Origin: Chloroflexota bacterium
GTDB taxonomy: Bacteria; Chloroflexota; Dehalococcoidia; Tepidiformales; Tepidiformaceae
Assembly (NCBI GenBank): GCA_016191435.1
Contig: JACPOQ010000022.1
Coordinates: 1 to 64,000 of the forward strand
Direction of reading: 5' to 3'
DNA: 64,000 nt
This document shows positions 18,025-27,046 of the stretch, piece by piece. The stretch's first letter is position 1. Every line of letters starts with the position of its first letter. The translations under genes were made by a program, and so were the position numbers. The notes beneath the pieces were generated by a model. The model had not been told where the DNA came from, did not search any database, and was given only the letters and a program-made list of their open reading frames with translations.

Positions 18025-19272
18025 GTGCGCCACCTGCTCCGCCGCGCTTTCGCCCCCGATAACCGCACCCTGACGCTGTTCGTCGTGCTGCTGTCCATCG
18101 CGGCGTTCGTGGCGATGGGCACGGGCTTCTGGCTGCTGTTCCGGCTGGCGTATGTGCTGGGGCTGGCGATACCGGCGGCGTGGCTCATCGCCTGGTACAA
18201 CACGCTGCACCTCGAGGTCTCCGTGGACCGGCGCACGGACCGCGCCCAGGTGGGCCAGGAGGCCCAGGAGATCATCGAGGTCCGCAACCGCTTCTTCATG
18301 CCGAAGCTCTGGCTGGAGGTGGAGGACCCGAGCGACATGCCGGGCCACCGCTCGCGGCGGGTAATCGTGGTGCCGCCGCGGCGCTCGCGGAACTGGATTG
18401 TCAATACGCAACTGCGCCGCCGCGGCCTCTACGATTGGGGGCCACTGCGCGTCACGGCCTCAGACCCGTTCGGCATCTTCAAGCGCGTGCGCGAATTCGG
18501 CGGCACGCAGCAGATCCTCGTCTACCCGCCAGTGTTCGACCTGCCCCACTTCGAGGCGCCACCGGCGAACCTGCCGGGCGAAGGCCGCTTCCGCCGCCGC
18601 ACGCACTACATCACGCCCAACGCAAGCGGCATCCGCGAATACGCTCCCGGCGACGCCTTCAACCGCATCCATTGGCGCAGCACCGCACGCACCGGCGAGT
18701 TGATGGTAAAGACGTTCGAGCTCGACCCCGCCAGCGACGTCTGGGTGATCCTCGACCTCGAACGGCGCGCCCACGCCGGCACGGGCGACGAAAGCACCGA
18801 AGAGTACGCCGTGCGCGTGGCCGCCAGCGTGGCCCGGCATTACCTCGTGCAGAACCGCTCGGTGGGATACATCTCGTTCGGGCGCGACCTGCGGGTGATC
18901 GAGGCCGAGCGCGGCGGGAACCAGATGACGCGTGTGCTGGAGACGCTGGCGACCGTCCGCGCCACCGGCGACGCGCCGCTGGGCAACGTGCTCCAGGAAG
19001 AACAGCGGCGCTTTGGGCGGCATACCACACTGGTGGTGGTGACGGCTGCGACCGACGACCATTGGCTCACGGCGATCCAGTCGCTGACGCAACGCGGCGT
19101 GCGCGCGGCCGTGGTGCTCATCGACCCCAGCACATTCGGGGGCGAAAGGTCCTCGTTGCTGATGTACAGTGAGCTAACCGCGAGCAGCATACCCACCTAT
19201 GTCGTAAGCAAGGGCGACGACCTCGGGGTGGCGCTCAGCCCGTCCGCCGGAGGCGCTTCATGGCAGGGATGA
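18025..19272 (+). CDS. DUF58 membrane protein
   Basis: 415 residues from GTG 18025, 9 nt after moxR. Two N-terminal TM helices (about 13-33, 37-57), then a beta-rich region and the DUF58 signature GIREYAPGD followed by IHWRSTARTGELMVK. The C-terminal half is a VWA-like fold. Probably a partner of the MoxR ATPase at the membrane. Overlaps the next gene by 13 bp. Confidence 0.9.
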   Translation: MRHLLRRAFAPDNRTLTLFVVLLSIAAFVAMGTGFWLLFRLAYVLGLAIPAAWLIAWYNTLHLEVSVDRRTDRAQVGQEAQEIIEVRNRFFMPKLWLEVEDPSDMPGHRSRRVIVVPPRRSRNWIVNTQLRRRGLYDWGPLRVTASDPFGIFKRVREFGGTQQILVYPPVFDLPHFEAPPANLPGEGRFRRRTHYITPNASGIREYAPGDAFNRIHWRSTARTGELMVKTFELDPASDVWVILDLERRAHAGTGDESTEEYAVRVAASVARHYLVQNRSVGYISFGRDLRVIEAERGGNQMTRVLETLATVRATGDAPLGNVLQEEQRRFGRHTTLVVVTAATDDHWLTAIQSLTQRGVRAAVVLIDPSTFGGERSSLLMYSELTASSIPTYVVSKGDDLGVALSPSAGGASWQG

Positions 19273-21560
19273 ACGTCCCCATGAACCGGACCGCGGGGCA
19301 GCGCATCGGCAGCGCGGCGGTGAGGGCGCCACGCCTCGTGATGAGCTGGGAAGATTGGCTCACGCTCGTCGCGGCGGTGATCTGCTTCATGGCGGTGGCC
19401 GCCTCGATCCAGCAGGCCGGCTGGGTGCGCAATATGCCGTCCACGGTCCCGACGGCGCTCGCCGGCCTGCTCATCGGCATGGTCGCCGCGCGCATCCGCA
19501 TCCCCGGCATCGCAATCCATCCGGTGGCCATTGCGATCGGGGCCATGGTGGTGTTGCTGGCGGTGCAGAGCTACGCCGATGGCACGACGCTGTTCGACCG
19601 GATCGACGACTCGCAGGCGCGCCTCCGCGAGTGGTGGGCAGTTGTCCGCGCGAACGACATCAGCAACGACAACCTGCCGTTCGTGGCGCTGGTGCAGAGT
19701 GTCATCTTCCTGACCGCGTACCTGGCCTCGTATTCCATCTATCGCTGGCACACGCCGTGGGTCGCGGTGCTGCCGGGCGGGCTCGTGATCCTCGCGAACC
19801 TCGGGTTCCAGCGGGGCCAGCCGAGCGCCGCGTTCGTGATTTTCCTGTTCGGCGCGATCGTGCTGGTTTCGCGCATGCACCTGCAGCGCAACCAGGCGAA
19901 ATGGAGGCGGCAGGGCATCGAGTACCCTGAGTTCATCAGCGTCAGCGCGATCCAGCTGACGGTATTCCTGACGACGTTGCTCCTCGTCGCGGCCTGGCTG
20001 GTGCCGCTGGGCAAGCAGGCGGACGCCGTCCAGGGCGTCTACGAAAACGTGGTGTCGCCATTCACCGCCCGGTCCGGCCGGTTCGAGCGGCTGTTTAACA
20101 ACATCGATTCGCGCAAAGGCCTGGCGCTGCACAACTTCGGCTCGATCCTGCCCATCAACGGCAACGTGAAGCTGGGCACGAAAGAGTTGTACGAAATCAA
20201 GGCCGGCAACGCAGGCCTCGTGCGGGCAACGAGCTACGATGTGTACACCGGCATCGGTTGGAAGACCGGCGACCGCGACACGAAGAAGGTCCCGGGCGGC
20301 GACCTCGCCGCCTCGCCGGACGTGGCCGCCTACGAGGAGCGCACCGTTTCGATCCTGCAGGTGACGGTGCACGACAGCCAGGGCACCTTGCTGACAGCGG
20401 GCATGCCGCTCGGCACGAACAAGGACGCCACGATCGCGACTCCAGGGGGCTTCGCGGGTGACATCGAACAGCTCACGGCGCGCCGCGGGCTGAACGAAGG
20501 CGACACCTACAACACCGTCGGTAGCGAGAGCAAAGCGACGGCGGAGCAGCTGATGGCGGCCGGCACGGACTACCCGGCCTGGGTGAAGGACCGCTACTTG
20601 CAGCTGCCGAAATCCCTGCCCCAACGCGTCCGCGATGAAGCGAAGAACGTCGCAGGAGACGCGAGCCCATACGTCCAGGCTCAGGCGGTGGAAACGTACC
20701 TGCGGACGTTCCCGTACAACCTGCAGGTGGAAGCGCCGCCGCCCGGGCGCGACGCCACCGACTGGTTCCTGTTCGACCTGAAGGCCGGCTACTTCGATTA
20801 CCAGGCCACGGCCATGACGGTGATGCTGCGGGCACTGGGGATCCCCGCCCGCATCGCCGTGGGGTACGTGCTGGACACGAACGAGGTCAAAGAGACGACC
20901 TATACGGTGCGCAAGGACGATGCCTATAGCTGGGTGGAGGTGTACTTCCCGAAATACGGCTGGGTGACGTTCAACCCCACATCGAACAAGGATGCAGGGG
21001 GCGCCGGCGGCGGTTTCGGCACCGGCAGACTCGACAACCCCGGTCTGCTCGGCCCCGGCGACCTCCAGGACCTGTTCGGGCCCGACCCCGGCATCGTCCC
21101 GGTGGGGGCGGTCTCAGACGCGCTGAAGGAGCCCCCGGTGGAGCACAGCGCGCCGCCGTGGACGCTGATCTGGTCACTGGTTGGGGCGTTGGTGGTGCTC
21201 GCCACAGTCGCGCTCGCCGGGCGTATCAGCTGGAACTGGGGCCTCGGCGGACTCGATGGGCGCGCGCGGTGGTGGGCGAAAACGCAGCGGATCGCGGGCT
21301 GGGCGAAGCTGGGGAGCCGCCCCGCGGAGACCCCACGGGAGTGGTCCCGGCGGCTCGGCGAAGCGATCGCGGTCCCGGATGCGACCGCTCGCCTCGCGGA
21401 CGCCTACGAAGAAGCGCGGTATGGCCGCCCGGACCTGCAGCGCATCGACGACGCCGAAGCGGAGAGCTCGTATAAGCGCGTGCGGAATGCACTGTGGTCG
21501 AAGCTCTTCCATCGCAAGCGGCGCGAGCCGGACCCGGAACGCAAGCGCCGGCGCAGGTGA
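19260..21560 (+). CDS. TgpA-like membrane protein with inactive transglutaminase domain
   Basis: 766 residues. N-terminal six or so TM helices (about 30-250), a large extracytoplasmic domain, a transglutaminase-like core (about 500-575), a linker, one TM (about 640-660) and a cytoplasmic DUF4129-like tail ending in a basic stretch. The core keeps the family framework (ALGIPARIAVGY, SWVEVYFPKYGWV), but all three catalytic residues are replaced: Cys by Phe512, His by Tyr556 and Asp by Asn572. The reading frame is intact, so this is a pseudoenzyme, not a pseudogene. RBS GGAGG lies inside the end of the DUF58 gene. Confidence 0.9.
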   Translation: MAGMNVPMNRTAGQRIGSAAVRAPRLVMSWEDWLTLVAAVICFMAVAASIQQAGWVRNMPSTVPTALAGLLIGMVAARIRIPGIAIHPVAIAIGAMVVLLAVQSYADGTTLFDRIDDSQARLREWWAVVRANDISNDNLPFVALVQSVIFLTAYLASYSIYRWHTPWVAVLPGGLVILANLGFQRGQPSAAFVIFLFGAIVLVSRMHLQRNQAKWRRQGIEYPEFISVSAIQLTVFLTTLLLVAAWLVPLGKQADAVQGVYENVVSPFTARSGRFERLFNNIDSRKGLALHNFGSILPINGNVKLGTKELYEIKAGNAGLVRATSYDVYTGIGWKTGDRDTKKVPGGDLAASPDVAAYEERTVSILQVTVHDSQGTLLTAGMPLGTNKDATIATPGGFAGDIEQLTARRGLNEGDTYNTVGSESKATAEQLMAAGTDYPAWVKDRYLQLPKSLPQRVRDEAKNVAGDASPYVQAQAVETYLRTFPYNLQVEAPPPGRDATDWFLFDLKAGYFDYQATAMTVMLRALGIPARIAVGYVLDTNEVKETTYTVRKDDAYSWVEVYFPKYGWVTFNPTSNKDAGGAGGGFGTGRLDNPGLLGPGDLQDLFGPDPGIVPVGAVSDALKEPPVEHSAPPWTLIWSLVGALVVLATVALAGRISWNWGLGGLDGRARWWAKTQRIAGWAKLGSRPAETPREWSRRLGEAIAVPDATARLADAYEEARYGRPDLQRIDDAEAESSYKRVRNALWSKLFHRKRREPDPERKRRRR

Positions 21561-21658
21561 GGGCGCGCAACGAGAAACGGCGGCCGCGGCGGCCGCGCGA
21601 GCGGGTGCGGTCCATCGCTCGGGCAGGCGGTCCCTGCTCGTCGCGCCGCTGACTCGGA

Positions 21659-22555
21659 TTATTCCAGGCGGGCTTCCATGTGCGACCAGAGCCCGCGCCG
21701 GCGGAACTGGTCGATGTCGTCGGCGTATTTGAAGATGCAGCCGAGCGTTTCATCGACGACCGAGGCATCCAGCGCGTCCCGGTGCAGGGCGACGAGCGCC
21801 ATCCCCCAGTCGATGCTCTCGGCGACGCCGGGACGCTTGTAGAAGTCCTCACTGCGGACCTGCTCCATGAACCGGCACAATTGCACGGCCAGGCCGGAAT
21901 CGAGGCCCGGCACCTTCGCGCTGACAATCTCACGCTCGCGTTCGAACGTGGGGTAGCCAATCCAGAGGTAGAGGCAGCGGCGTTTGAGCGCGTCGTGGAT
22001 CTCGCGCGTGCGGTTGCTGGTGAGGACGACGAGCGGGGGACGTTCGGCGCGGATGGTGCCGAGTTCGGGGATAGTTATCTGGAAGTCGCTGAGGACCTCC
22101 AGCAGGAAGGCTTCGAACTCCTCGTCGGCGCGGTCCACCTCGTCGATGAGGAGCACCGGCGGCGGCATCCCGGGCTGGCTCGTGAGCGCCTCGAGCAACG
22201 GCCGCCGGATGAGATACTCCTCGGTGAAGATCTCCTTCTCGACGGTGGACGCGCCCTCGTGGCCGGCTTCGGCGAGCTTGATCCGCAGGAGCTGCTTCGC
22301 GTAGTTCCATTCGTAGAGCGCGTGGTGGGCATCGAGTCCTTCGTAGCACTGGAGCCGGATCAGCCGCGCGCCGAGCGTTTTCGCGAGCGCCTTCGCGACT
22401 TCGGTCTTGCCGACCCCGGCTTCGCCTTCGAGAAAGACGGGCTTGTTCAGGCGGCTGGCGAGGAAGACCGTCGTCGCCATCTCGCGGTCGGCGAAGTAGC
22501 TTTCGGCGGCGAGGCGCGCGGCGACGTCTTCGATGGAATCGAATGTTGGGTCCAT
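21659..22555 (-). CDS. CoxD-like MoxR-family AAA+ ATPase
   Basis: 298 residues from ATG 22555; longer in-frame starts read into a CACACTCC repeat and are rejected. Walker A EGEAGVGKT, Walker B VLLIDEVDRA, sensor LTSNRTREIHDALKRRC. The N-terminal layout (SIEDVAARLAAESYFADREMA) is like CoxD, the ATPase that helps sulfurate the Mo-Cu site of CO dehydrogenase, rather than like the general MoxR upstream. No CoxE-type VWA gene follows. It may serve the cox-type cluster 12 kb away. TACACT 8 nt before the ATG suggests a leaderless message. Confidence 0.85.
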   Translation of the reverse strand: MDPTFDSIEDVAARLAAESYFADREMATTVFLASRLNKPVFLEGEAGVGKTEVAKALAKTLGARLIRLQCYEGLDAHHALYEWNYAKQLLRIKLAEAGHEGASTVEKEIFTEEYLIRRPLLEALTSQPGMPPPVLLIDEVDRADEEFEAFLLEVLSDFQITIPELGTIRAERPPLVVLTSNRTREIHDALKRRCLYLWIGYPTFEREREIVSAKVPGLDSGLAVQLCRFMEQVRSEDFYKRPGVAESIDWGMALVALHRDALDASVVDETLGCIFKYADDIDQFRRRGLWSHMEARLE

Positions 22556-22563
22556 GGTGGTGA

Positions 22564-22569
22564 AGTGTA
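22564..22569 (-). promoter_or_regulatory. -10 TACACT, leaderless start of the CoxD-like gene
   Basis: TACACT on the minus strand, 8 nt before the ATG at 22555. Divergent partner of 22687-22692. Confidence 0.45.
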
Positions 22570-22620
22570 ACGGCGCGCCGGCGTGTCGGCGTGACTGGCG
22601 TTTCGCCAAAGCGCACCCCC

Positions 22621-22683
22621 ACACTCCCACACTCCCACACTCCCACACAGGGCGCTACGCCCCTACGCCCGTACGCCGTTCGC
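22621..22683 (+). repeat. Short tandem repeats (ACACTCCC, then TACGCC units)
   Basis: Three perfect 8-bp ACACTCCC units (22621-22644) plus a partial one, followed by TACGCCCC, TACGCCCG and TACGCCG. Lies between the divergent coxD-like and fabF promoters. Confidence 0.7.
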
Positions 22684-22686
22684 CTG

Positions 22687-22692
22687 TACTCT
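22687..22692 (+). promoter_or_regulatory. -10 TACTCT, leaderless start of fabF
   Basis: TACTCT is 7 nt before the fabF ATG at 22700, with no ribosome binding site in between. Confidence 0.45.
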
Positions 22693-22699
22693 GGGCGAG

Positions 22700-23959
22700 A
22701 TGAACAGCATATTGCGCGGCCGCACCCGCGTCGTGGTGACCGGCCTGGGCGCGGTGACGCCACTTGGGCAGAGCGTCGGCGAATTCTGGCAGGGCCTGAT
22801 CGATGGCCGCTCCGGCGTCGCCCGGATGACGCTCATCGACCCGAGTGGGTTCCCTTCGCAGGTGGCCGGCGAGGTGAAGGACTTCGACCCGCAGCGGTTC
22901 CTCGAGCGCAAGGCGGCCCGGCGGATGCCCCGATTCGCACAGTTCATGGTGGCGAGTGCGGGCCAGGCGATCGAAGATGCCGCGCTCGAACTGGCGAAGG
23001 AAGACCGCGACCGCATCGGGGTGGTCATCGGGAACGGCGGCGGCGGCTACCCGGACATCCAGGAGGGCGCGCAGACGCTCTTCACCCGCGGCGGCATGAA
23101 GCTCGACCCGCTCTACCTGACGCGCACGCTCGCGAACATGGCGGGTGCGCAGGTTTCGCTGCAGTTCGGGTTGCGCGGGTACAACGGCACGGTGGTTACG
23201 GCGTGCGCGGCCGGGACGCAGGCGATCGGCGATGCGAGCATGCTGATCCGGACGGGACGCGCCGAGGTGGTCGTCGCCGGAGGCTGCGAGGCGGCGATCA
23301 CGGAACTCGGGCTGGCGAGCTTCTGCGTGATGCGCGCACTCGCGACCCGGAACGATGAGCCGGAGAAGGCGAGCCGCCCGTTCGACGGCGCGCGCGACGG
23401 GTTCGTGCCGTGCGAAGGCGCCGGCGCGCTCATCCTCGAAAGCGAGGAGCACGCGCTCGCGCGGGGGGCCCGTATCTACGCCGAGCTGGCGGGCTACGGC
23501 TGCACGTGCGACGCCTTCCATGTAGTCGCGCCGCCCGAGGACGGCGAAGGCGCGGCGCGCGCGATGGTCGAAGCGCTGCGAGATTCCGGGTTCGGACCAG
23601 GCGACATCGACTACATCAACGCTCACGCGACGAGCACGCCACTCGGGGATTCGGCGGAGACCGCCGCGATCAAGACCGTGTTCGGCGAGGGCGCCTACCG
23701 GGTGCCGATCAGCGCGACCAAGAGCATGGTCGGCCACGGGCTCGGCGCGAGCGGCGGCATGGAAGCGGTCGCCACCGTGAAAACGATCGAGACGGGCATC
23801 ATCCACCCGACCATCAACCAGGACACCCCGGATCCTACCTGCGACCTGGACTACGTACCCAATGTGGCGCGCAAAGCCGATGTCCGCGTGGCGCTGAAGA
23901 ACAGCTTCGGGTTCGGGGGGCAGAACAGCTGCCTGGTGTTCGCGCGCTACGAGAAGTGA
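22700..23959 (+). CDS. fabF: 3-oxoacyl-ACP synthase II
   Basis: 419 residues. Condenses malonyl-ACP with acyl-ACP in fatty-acid elongation. Catalytic Cys in VTACAAGTQ, His in NAHATSTPLGD, Lys-His in TKSMVGHGLGA: the complete Cys-His-His set of KAS II. Stands alone, away from acpP and fabD/G. Confidence 0.95.
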   Translation: MNSILRGRTRVVVTGLGAVTPLGQSVGEFWQGLIDGRSGVARMTLIDPSGFPSQVAGEVKDFDPQRFLERKAARRMPRFAQFMVASAGQAIEDAALELAKEDRDRIGVVIGNGGGGYPDIQEGAQTLFTRGGMKLDPLYLTRTLANMAGAQVSLQFGLRGYNGTVVTACAAGTQAIGDASMLIRTGRAEVVVAGGCEAAITELGLASFCVMRALATRNDEPEKASRPFDGARDGFVPCEGAGALILESEEHALARGARIYAELAGYGCTCDAFHVVAPPEDGEGAARAMVEALRDSGFGPGDIDYINAHATSTPLGDSAETAAIKTVFGEGAYRVPISATKSMVGHGLGASGGMEAVATVKTIETGIIHPTINQDTPDPTCDLDYVPNVARKADVRVALKNSFGFGGQNSCLVFARYEK

Positions 23960-24005
23960 ATGCTGGCCGCGGGCGCCAGCAGCCTGCGTGCAACCGGCCC
24001 GGGCG

Positions 24006-24407
24006 TCAGAAGCTGTGGGAGACCGTGTTCGTCTTCTTCACCAGCTGGCTGCCGGTTGTAAGGTTAGTCAGCATCAGCTTCCCGTAGACCTCGTCCTGTC
24101 CCCAGTCCTCGTCCAGCACACCCTCGCCGAGCGTGACATCGAAGGTGCGCGATTCGCTCGCATTGGGAGTCCCATCCGGGAAAAAGAACGCGTTCGAATA
24201 GGTGAAGAGGAAGTCGTCCCCGAACGTGAACCCGCCATCTTCGCCCCAGAGCTGACACTTTAGTTTGTAGTGCCGGCCCTCGCTGCAAGCTTTCATTTGG
24301 CAGAGCTCGAGTTCGCTGAACGTCACGTCGCACTTCACTGTAGCCTTGACGACCTTCTTGCGATGGTCGTGTTGAAGCGTCAACACGCGGTTGATGATGT
24401 TCGCCAT
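24006..24407 (-). CDS. Hypothetical beta-rich protein
   Basis: 133 residues from ATG 24407 (MANIINRVL...). A GGAGG lies about 12 nt upstream; an in-frame start at 24443 is less likely. No signal peptide or TM helix. Sequence is rich in alternating polar/hydrophobic beta-strand patterns with Cys at about 26, 36, 41 and 51, Phe/Asp-rich FGDDFLFTYSNAFFF, and C-terminal KLMLTNLTTGSQ. I do not recognise the family. Less GC-rich codon use than its neighbours, which could mean recent acquisition. Confidence 0.7.
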   Translation of the reverse strand: MANIINRVLTLQHDHRKKVVKATVKCDVTFSELELCQMKACSEGRHYKLKCQLWGEDGGFTFGDDFLFTYSNAFFFPDGTPNASESRTFDVTLGEGVLDEDWGQDEVYGKLMLTNLTTGSQLVKKTNTVSHSF

Positions 24408-24620
24408 GGCAGAGGGACCTCCATGCTCAGCCTCGCGCCACACCGGCGCGGCCGGGCAAGCCTACTACCAGCAATTTGCATTTGACAGTCTGTCATGTAA
24501 TTTCTTGAGCCGGGCGACGTAAACGGACGGCACAAGCTGATGCCCGGACGGGAACGAGCTTTCACGTCGAGCCGTTCGAGGTGAGGCCCCGCGCCCGAAC
24601 TGCAGCTGCGCGGTGGACTG

Positions 24621-25750
24621 CTACGCGCCCGCAGCCGCGGGCTCCCCGAGCGCCTGGACGCGGCCGAGGGCCTTCTCCGCGAACAGGCGCATGCTCGCTT
24701 CGGCTTTCTCCTGGGGCATGGCGCCGTACTTGAACACGAGCACGAACTCCTGCGCGTCGACGAGCGAGCGGATCTCTTCGAGTTTCGCGACGCACTGGTC
24801 CGGCGTGCCCCACACCTGCGAGTTGGTGAAACCGGCGCGCGCGACCGCCGGGTCGATAGCCTTCGCCATCTCCGACATCTGGGCGTAGTGCTCGTAGCCC
24901 TTCGCTTCCTTGAAATGCTGTGGGTCATCGAACTCGTAGTGGCGGCGGGCGCTGTCAGAGTAGTTGCCCATGTATTCGAGTGCGCCCTCCCATGCCTGCC
25001 GCTCGTCTTCGTGGCAGTAGACCCAGGTCGCGACGATCGGCTTCATCGGCGTCCAGCCGTTCTGGCGGCGGACTTCGTTGAACCCGACCATGTCTTCGGC
25101 ATATTGGCCCAGCTTTTCTGGGGGATGAAGAGCGCGCCCAGCCCCGAGCCGGCGGCCATCGGCATCGATGACGGCGTGCCCCAGGCGCAATACATGCGCT
25201 CTGTGAGGTCGGGCGAGCGTGGCTGCGGGCGGACGCTCGTCTCCGGGACCTGGTAGTGCTTGCCCTCGAAGGAGAAGCGCTCGTTCGAAAGCGCCGCGCG
25301 GACGACGGCGAGGGCCTCGAGGAAACGCTCGCGGGATTCGCCCATGGGGATGCGCAGGCCATCGAACTCAACGCGGCCGGCCCCCCGCCCGAAGCCGAGC
25401 GTGAGCTTGCGGCCGCGGAGCATGTTGTCGAGCATCGACACCTTTTCGGCGGTCTGCACCGGGTCGTGCCAGGGGAGGACGATGACCATCGTGCCCATAT
25501 CGATGCGCTGGGTGCGCCCGGCGAAGTACGTGAGGAGCTGCACCGGGTCCGGGACCATGGTGTAGGGCGTGAAGTGGTGCTCGACAGTCCAGAGGGAATC
25601 GTACCCGAGCGGCTCCACGAGGTCGCCGATGGCCATTTCCTCTTCGTAGGCGATGGTGTCGCTGAGGAGCGGCTTGCGGTCGAACGCGGCCGCCTGGTAG
25701 CGGTCCCAATCGGTGTAGTTCTGGGCGAACAGGGTGACGCCGACTTTCAT
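24621..25750 (-). pseudogene. LLM-class flavin/F420-dependent oxidoreductase, single-base frameshift
   Basis: Starts at ATG 25750 (MKVGVTLFAQNY) behind GGAGG and is typical of luciferase-like monooxygenases: WTVEHHFTPY, MVIVLPWHDPVQTAEK, LTLGFGRGAGRVEF. The frame breaks at a run of five Gs (25120-25124, top strand) near GALFIP; adding one base restores PPEKLGQYAEDMVGFNEV and continues to the stop at 24621. Repaired length is 376 residues, full for the family. Either a sequencing or assembly error in a homopolymer, or a recent inactivation; the flanking coding sequence is otherwise well preserved. Confidence 0.85.
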
Positions 25751-25766
25751 TTCCCCTCCGGTGGCT

Positions 25767-25794
25767 GTTGGGCATTTGGCGTTGGGCGTTGGCC
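25767..25794 (+). repeat. Heptamer array B (GTTGGGC family), four units
   Basis: GTTGGGC, ATTTGGC, GTTGGGC, GTTGGCC at exact 7-bp spacing, same family as array A 14 kb away. Lies just upstream of the LLM gene start. Confidence 0.75.
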
Positions 25795-26010
25795 GGAATG
25801 CGGCCGCGCGATGTGCCGGGGGAACGTAGCCCGGGCGCGGGGAGCCCGTCAAACGTGGGGCGCGCCGCGGGCGCGTAACTTGTCTCCTGCGCGTGCCGGA
25901 TCTCCCCTGCACGCGTGTCGATCTGCGGGCAGGTTGTTCGCTGCGTTGGTAGAGGGGTCGCACCCCACCAAACTGGACGCGGCCCGGACAGACGAAAGGA
26001 GAAACGACAA

Positions 26011-26447
26011 ATGCGATTCCTGGGACTGATGAAGGCCGACGCGGATTCCGAGGCAGGCGTCCCGCCGAGCATGGAGCTCATGCAGAAGATGGGCGCCTTC
26101 ATGGAGGAAGTGACGAAGGCCGGCGTGCTCGCGGGCACGGACGGCCTGAAGCCGAGCCGCGAAGGCAAGCGTGTGAAGCTCGCCGACGGCAAGATACCGT
26201 CATCGATGGTCCGTTCACGGAATCGAAGGAACTCGTCGCCTCCTACGCGCTCTTCAACGTGAAGTCGATGGACGAGGCGGTCCACTGGACGACACACTTC
26301 CTGCAGGTGCTGGGTAAGGGCGAATGCCAGATCCGGCCCATCTTCGAAGCCTCGGACTTTGACCCGGCGCTCTTCCCACCCGAGGCGATGGCCCGCGAAG
26401 CAGAGATTCTCAAGGAGATGGAAGCCAGGGCGGCTCGCAAAAGCTAA
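26011..26447 (+). pseudogene. YCII-related small protein, single-base frameshift
   Basis: Starts at 26011 (MRFLGLMKADADSEAG) behind AAGGAG. After LADGKI the frame shifts at about 26191-26200: one missing base in AAGATACCG turns the expected TVIDGPFTESKELVASYALF into nonsense. The downstream frame (VKSMDEAVHWTTHFL...) continues to TAA at 26447. Repaired length is about 145 residues, typical of YCII/DGPF-domain proteins, whose DGPFTE motif is present in the shifted frame. Error or real lesion cannot be told apart. RBS and start are intact. Confidence 0.8.
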
Positions 26448-26520
26448 TCGACCGCCAGGCCGCCGGGGCCAGGGCGCCGCGGCCCGCACGGCGCCTCGCA
26501 CACTCACGAAGGGAGTTCAG

Positions 26521-26925
26521 ATGGCAACGAAAACGCTCGCCGAGAAGCTGCTGATCAAACCGAATGCGGCGGTATGGGCATCCGACGCTGCACAGGTCGC
26601 ACGCTTCGGGCCGCTGCCGGAAGGCGCTCACGCCATCGGCAAGCCGGCGAACAATGCTATCAACTTCGTCTTCGCCAACGACGCCGCCTCGCTGCGCGAG
26701 ACGGTGGCGGCGAACCGGGAACCCCTGGCCGCGGCGGACTCTTTCTGGGTCGCTTATCCCAAGGGAAACCGGGCGACGATTAATCGCGACACCATCTGGC
26801 CGATCCTCGCCGAGTACGGCATGCGGCCGATGGGGCAGGTGGCCATCGACGACGTGTGGTCGGCGATGCGTTTCCGCGCGAACAAAGCGGGCGAAGAGCC
26901 ATTCAAGGGCGGCGGCGGCGGTTAG
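26521..26925 (+). CDS. DUF3052-like small protein
   Basis: 134 residues behind a GAAGGGAG site. Shape resembles DUF3052: an N-terminal KLLIKPNAAVW, a nucleotide-binding-like segment, SFWVAYPKGNR and C-terminal AIDDVWSAMRFR. Function unknown. It follows the YCII-related gene by 73 nt on the same strand and may be co-transcribed. Its last four glycines and the TAG stop are contributed by the first unit of the 19-bp repeat that follows. Confidence 0.75.
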   Translation: MATKTLAEKLLIKPNAAVWASDAAQVARFGPLPEGAHAIGKPANNAINFVFANDAASLRETVAANREPLAAADSFWVAYPKGNRATINRDTIWPILAEYGMRPMGQVAIDDVWSAMRFRANKAGEEPFKGGGGG

Positions 26926-27046
26926 GGCCGGCGGCGGCGGTTAGGGCCGGCGGCGGCGGTTAGGGCCGGCGGCGGCGGTTAGGGCCGGCGGCGGCGGTTA
27001 GGGCCGGCGGCGGCGGTTAGGGCCGGCGGCGGCGGTTAGGGCCGGC
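26912..27046. repeat. 19-bp tandem repeat with TTAGGG core, seven units
   Basis: Perfect 19-bp unit TTAGGGCCGGCGGCGGCGG, with TTAGGG starting at 26922, 26941, 26960, 26979, 26998, 27017 and 27036. It fills the gap between two convergent genes and supplies the stop codon of both: TAG on the plus strand, TAA on the minus strand. The G-rich strand could form quadruplexes. There are no spacers, so it is not a CRISPR. Confidence 0.95.

Noticed and set aside
26912..27046. Possible CRISPR array
   Set aside because: Units are directly contiguous with no spacers; the same holds for the 42-bp repeats at 3066 and all heptamer arrays.
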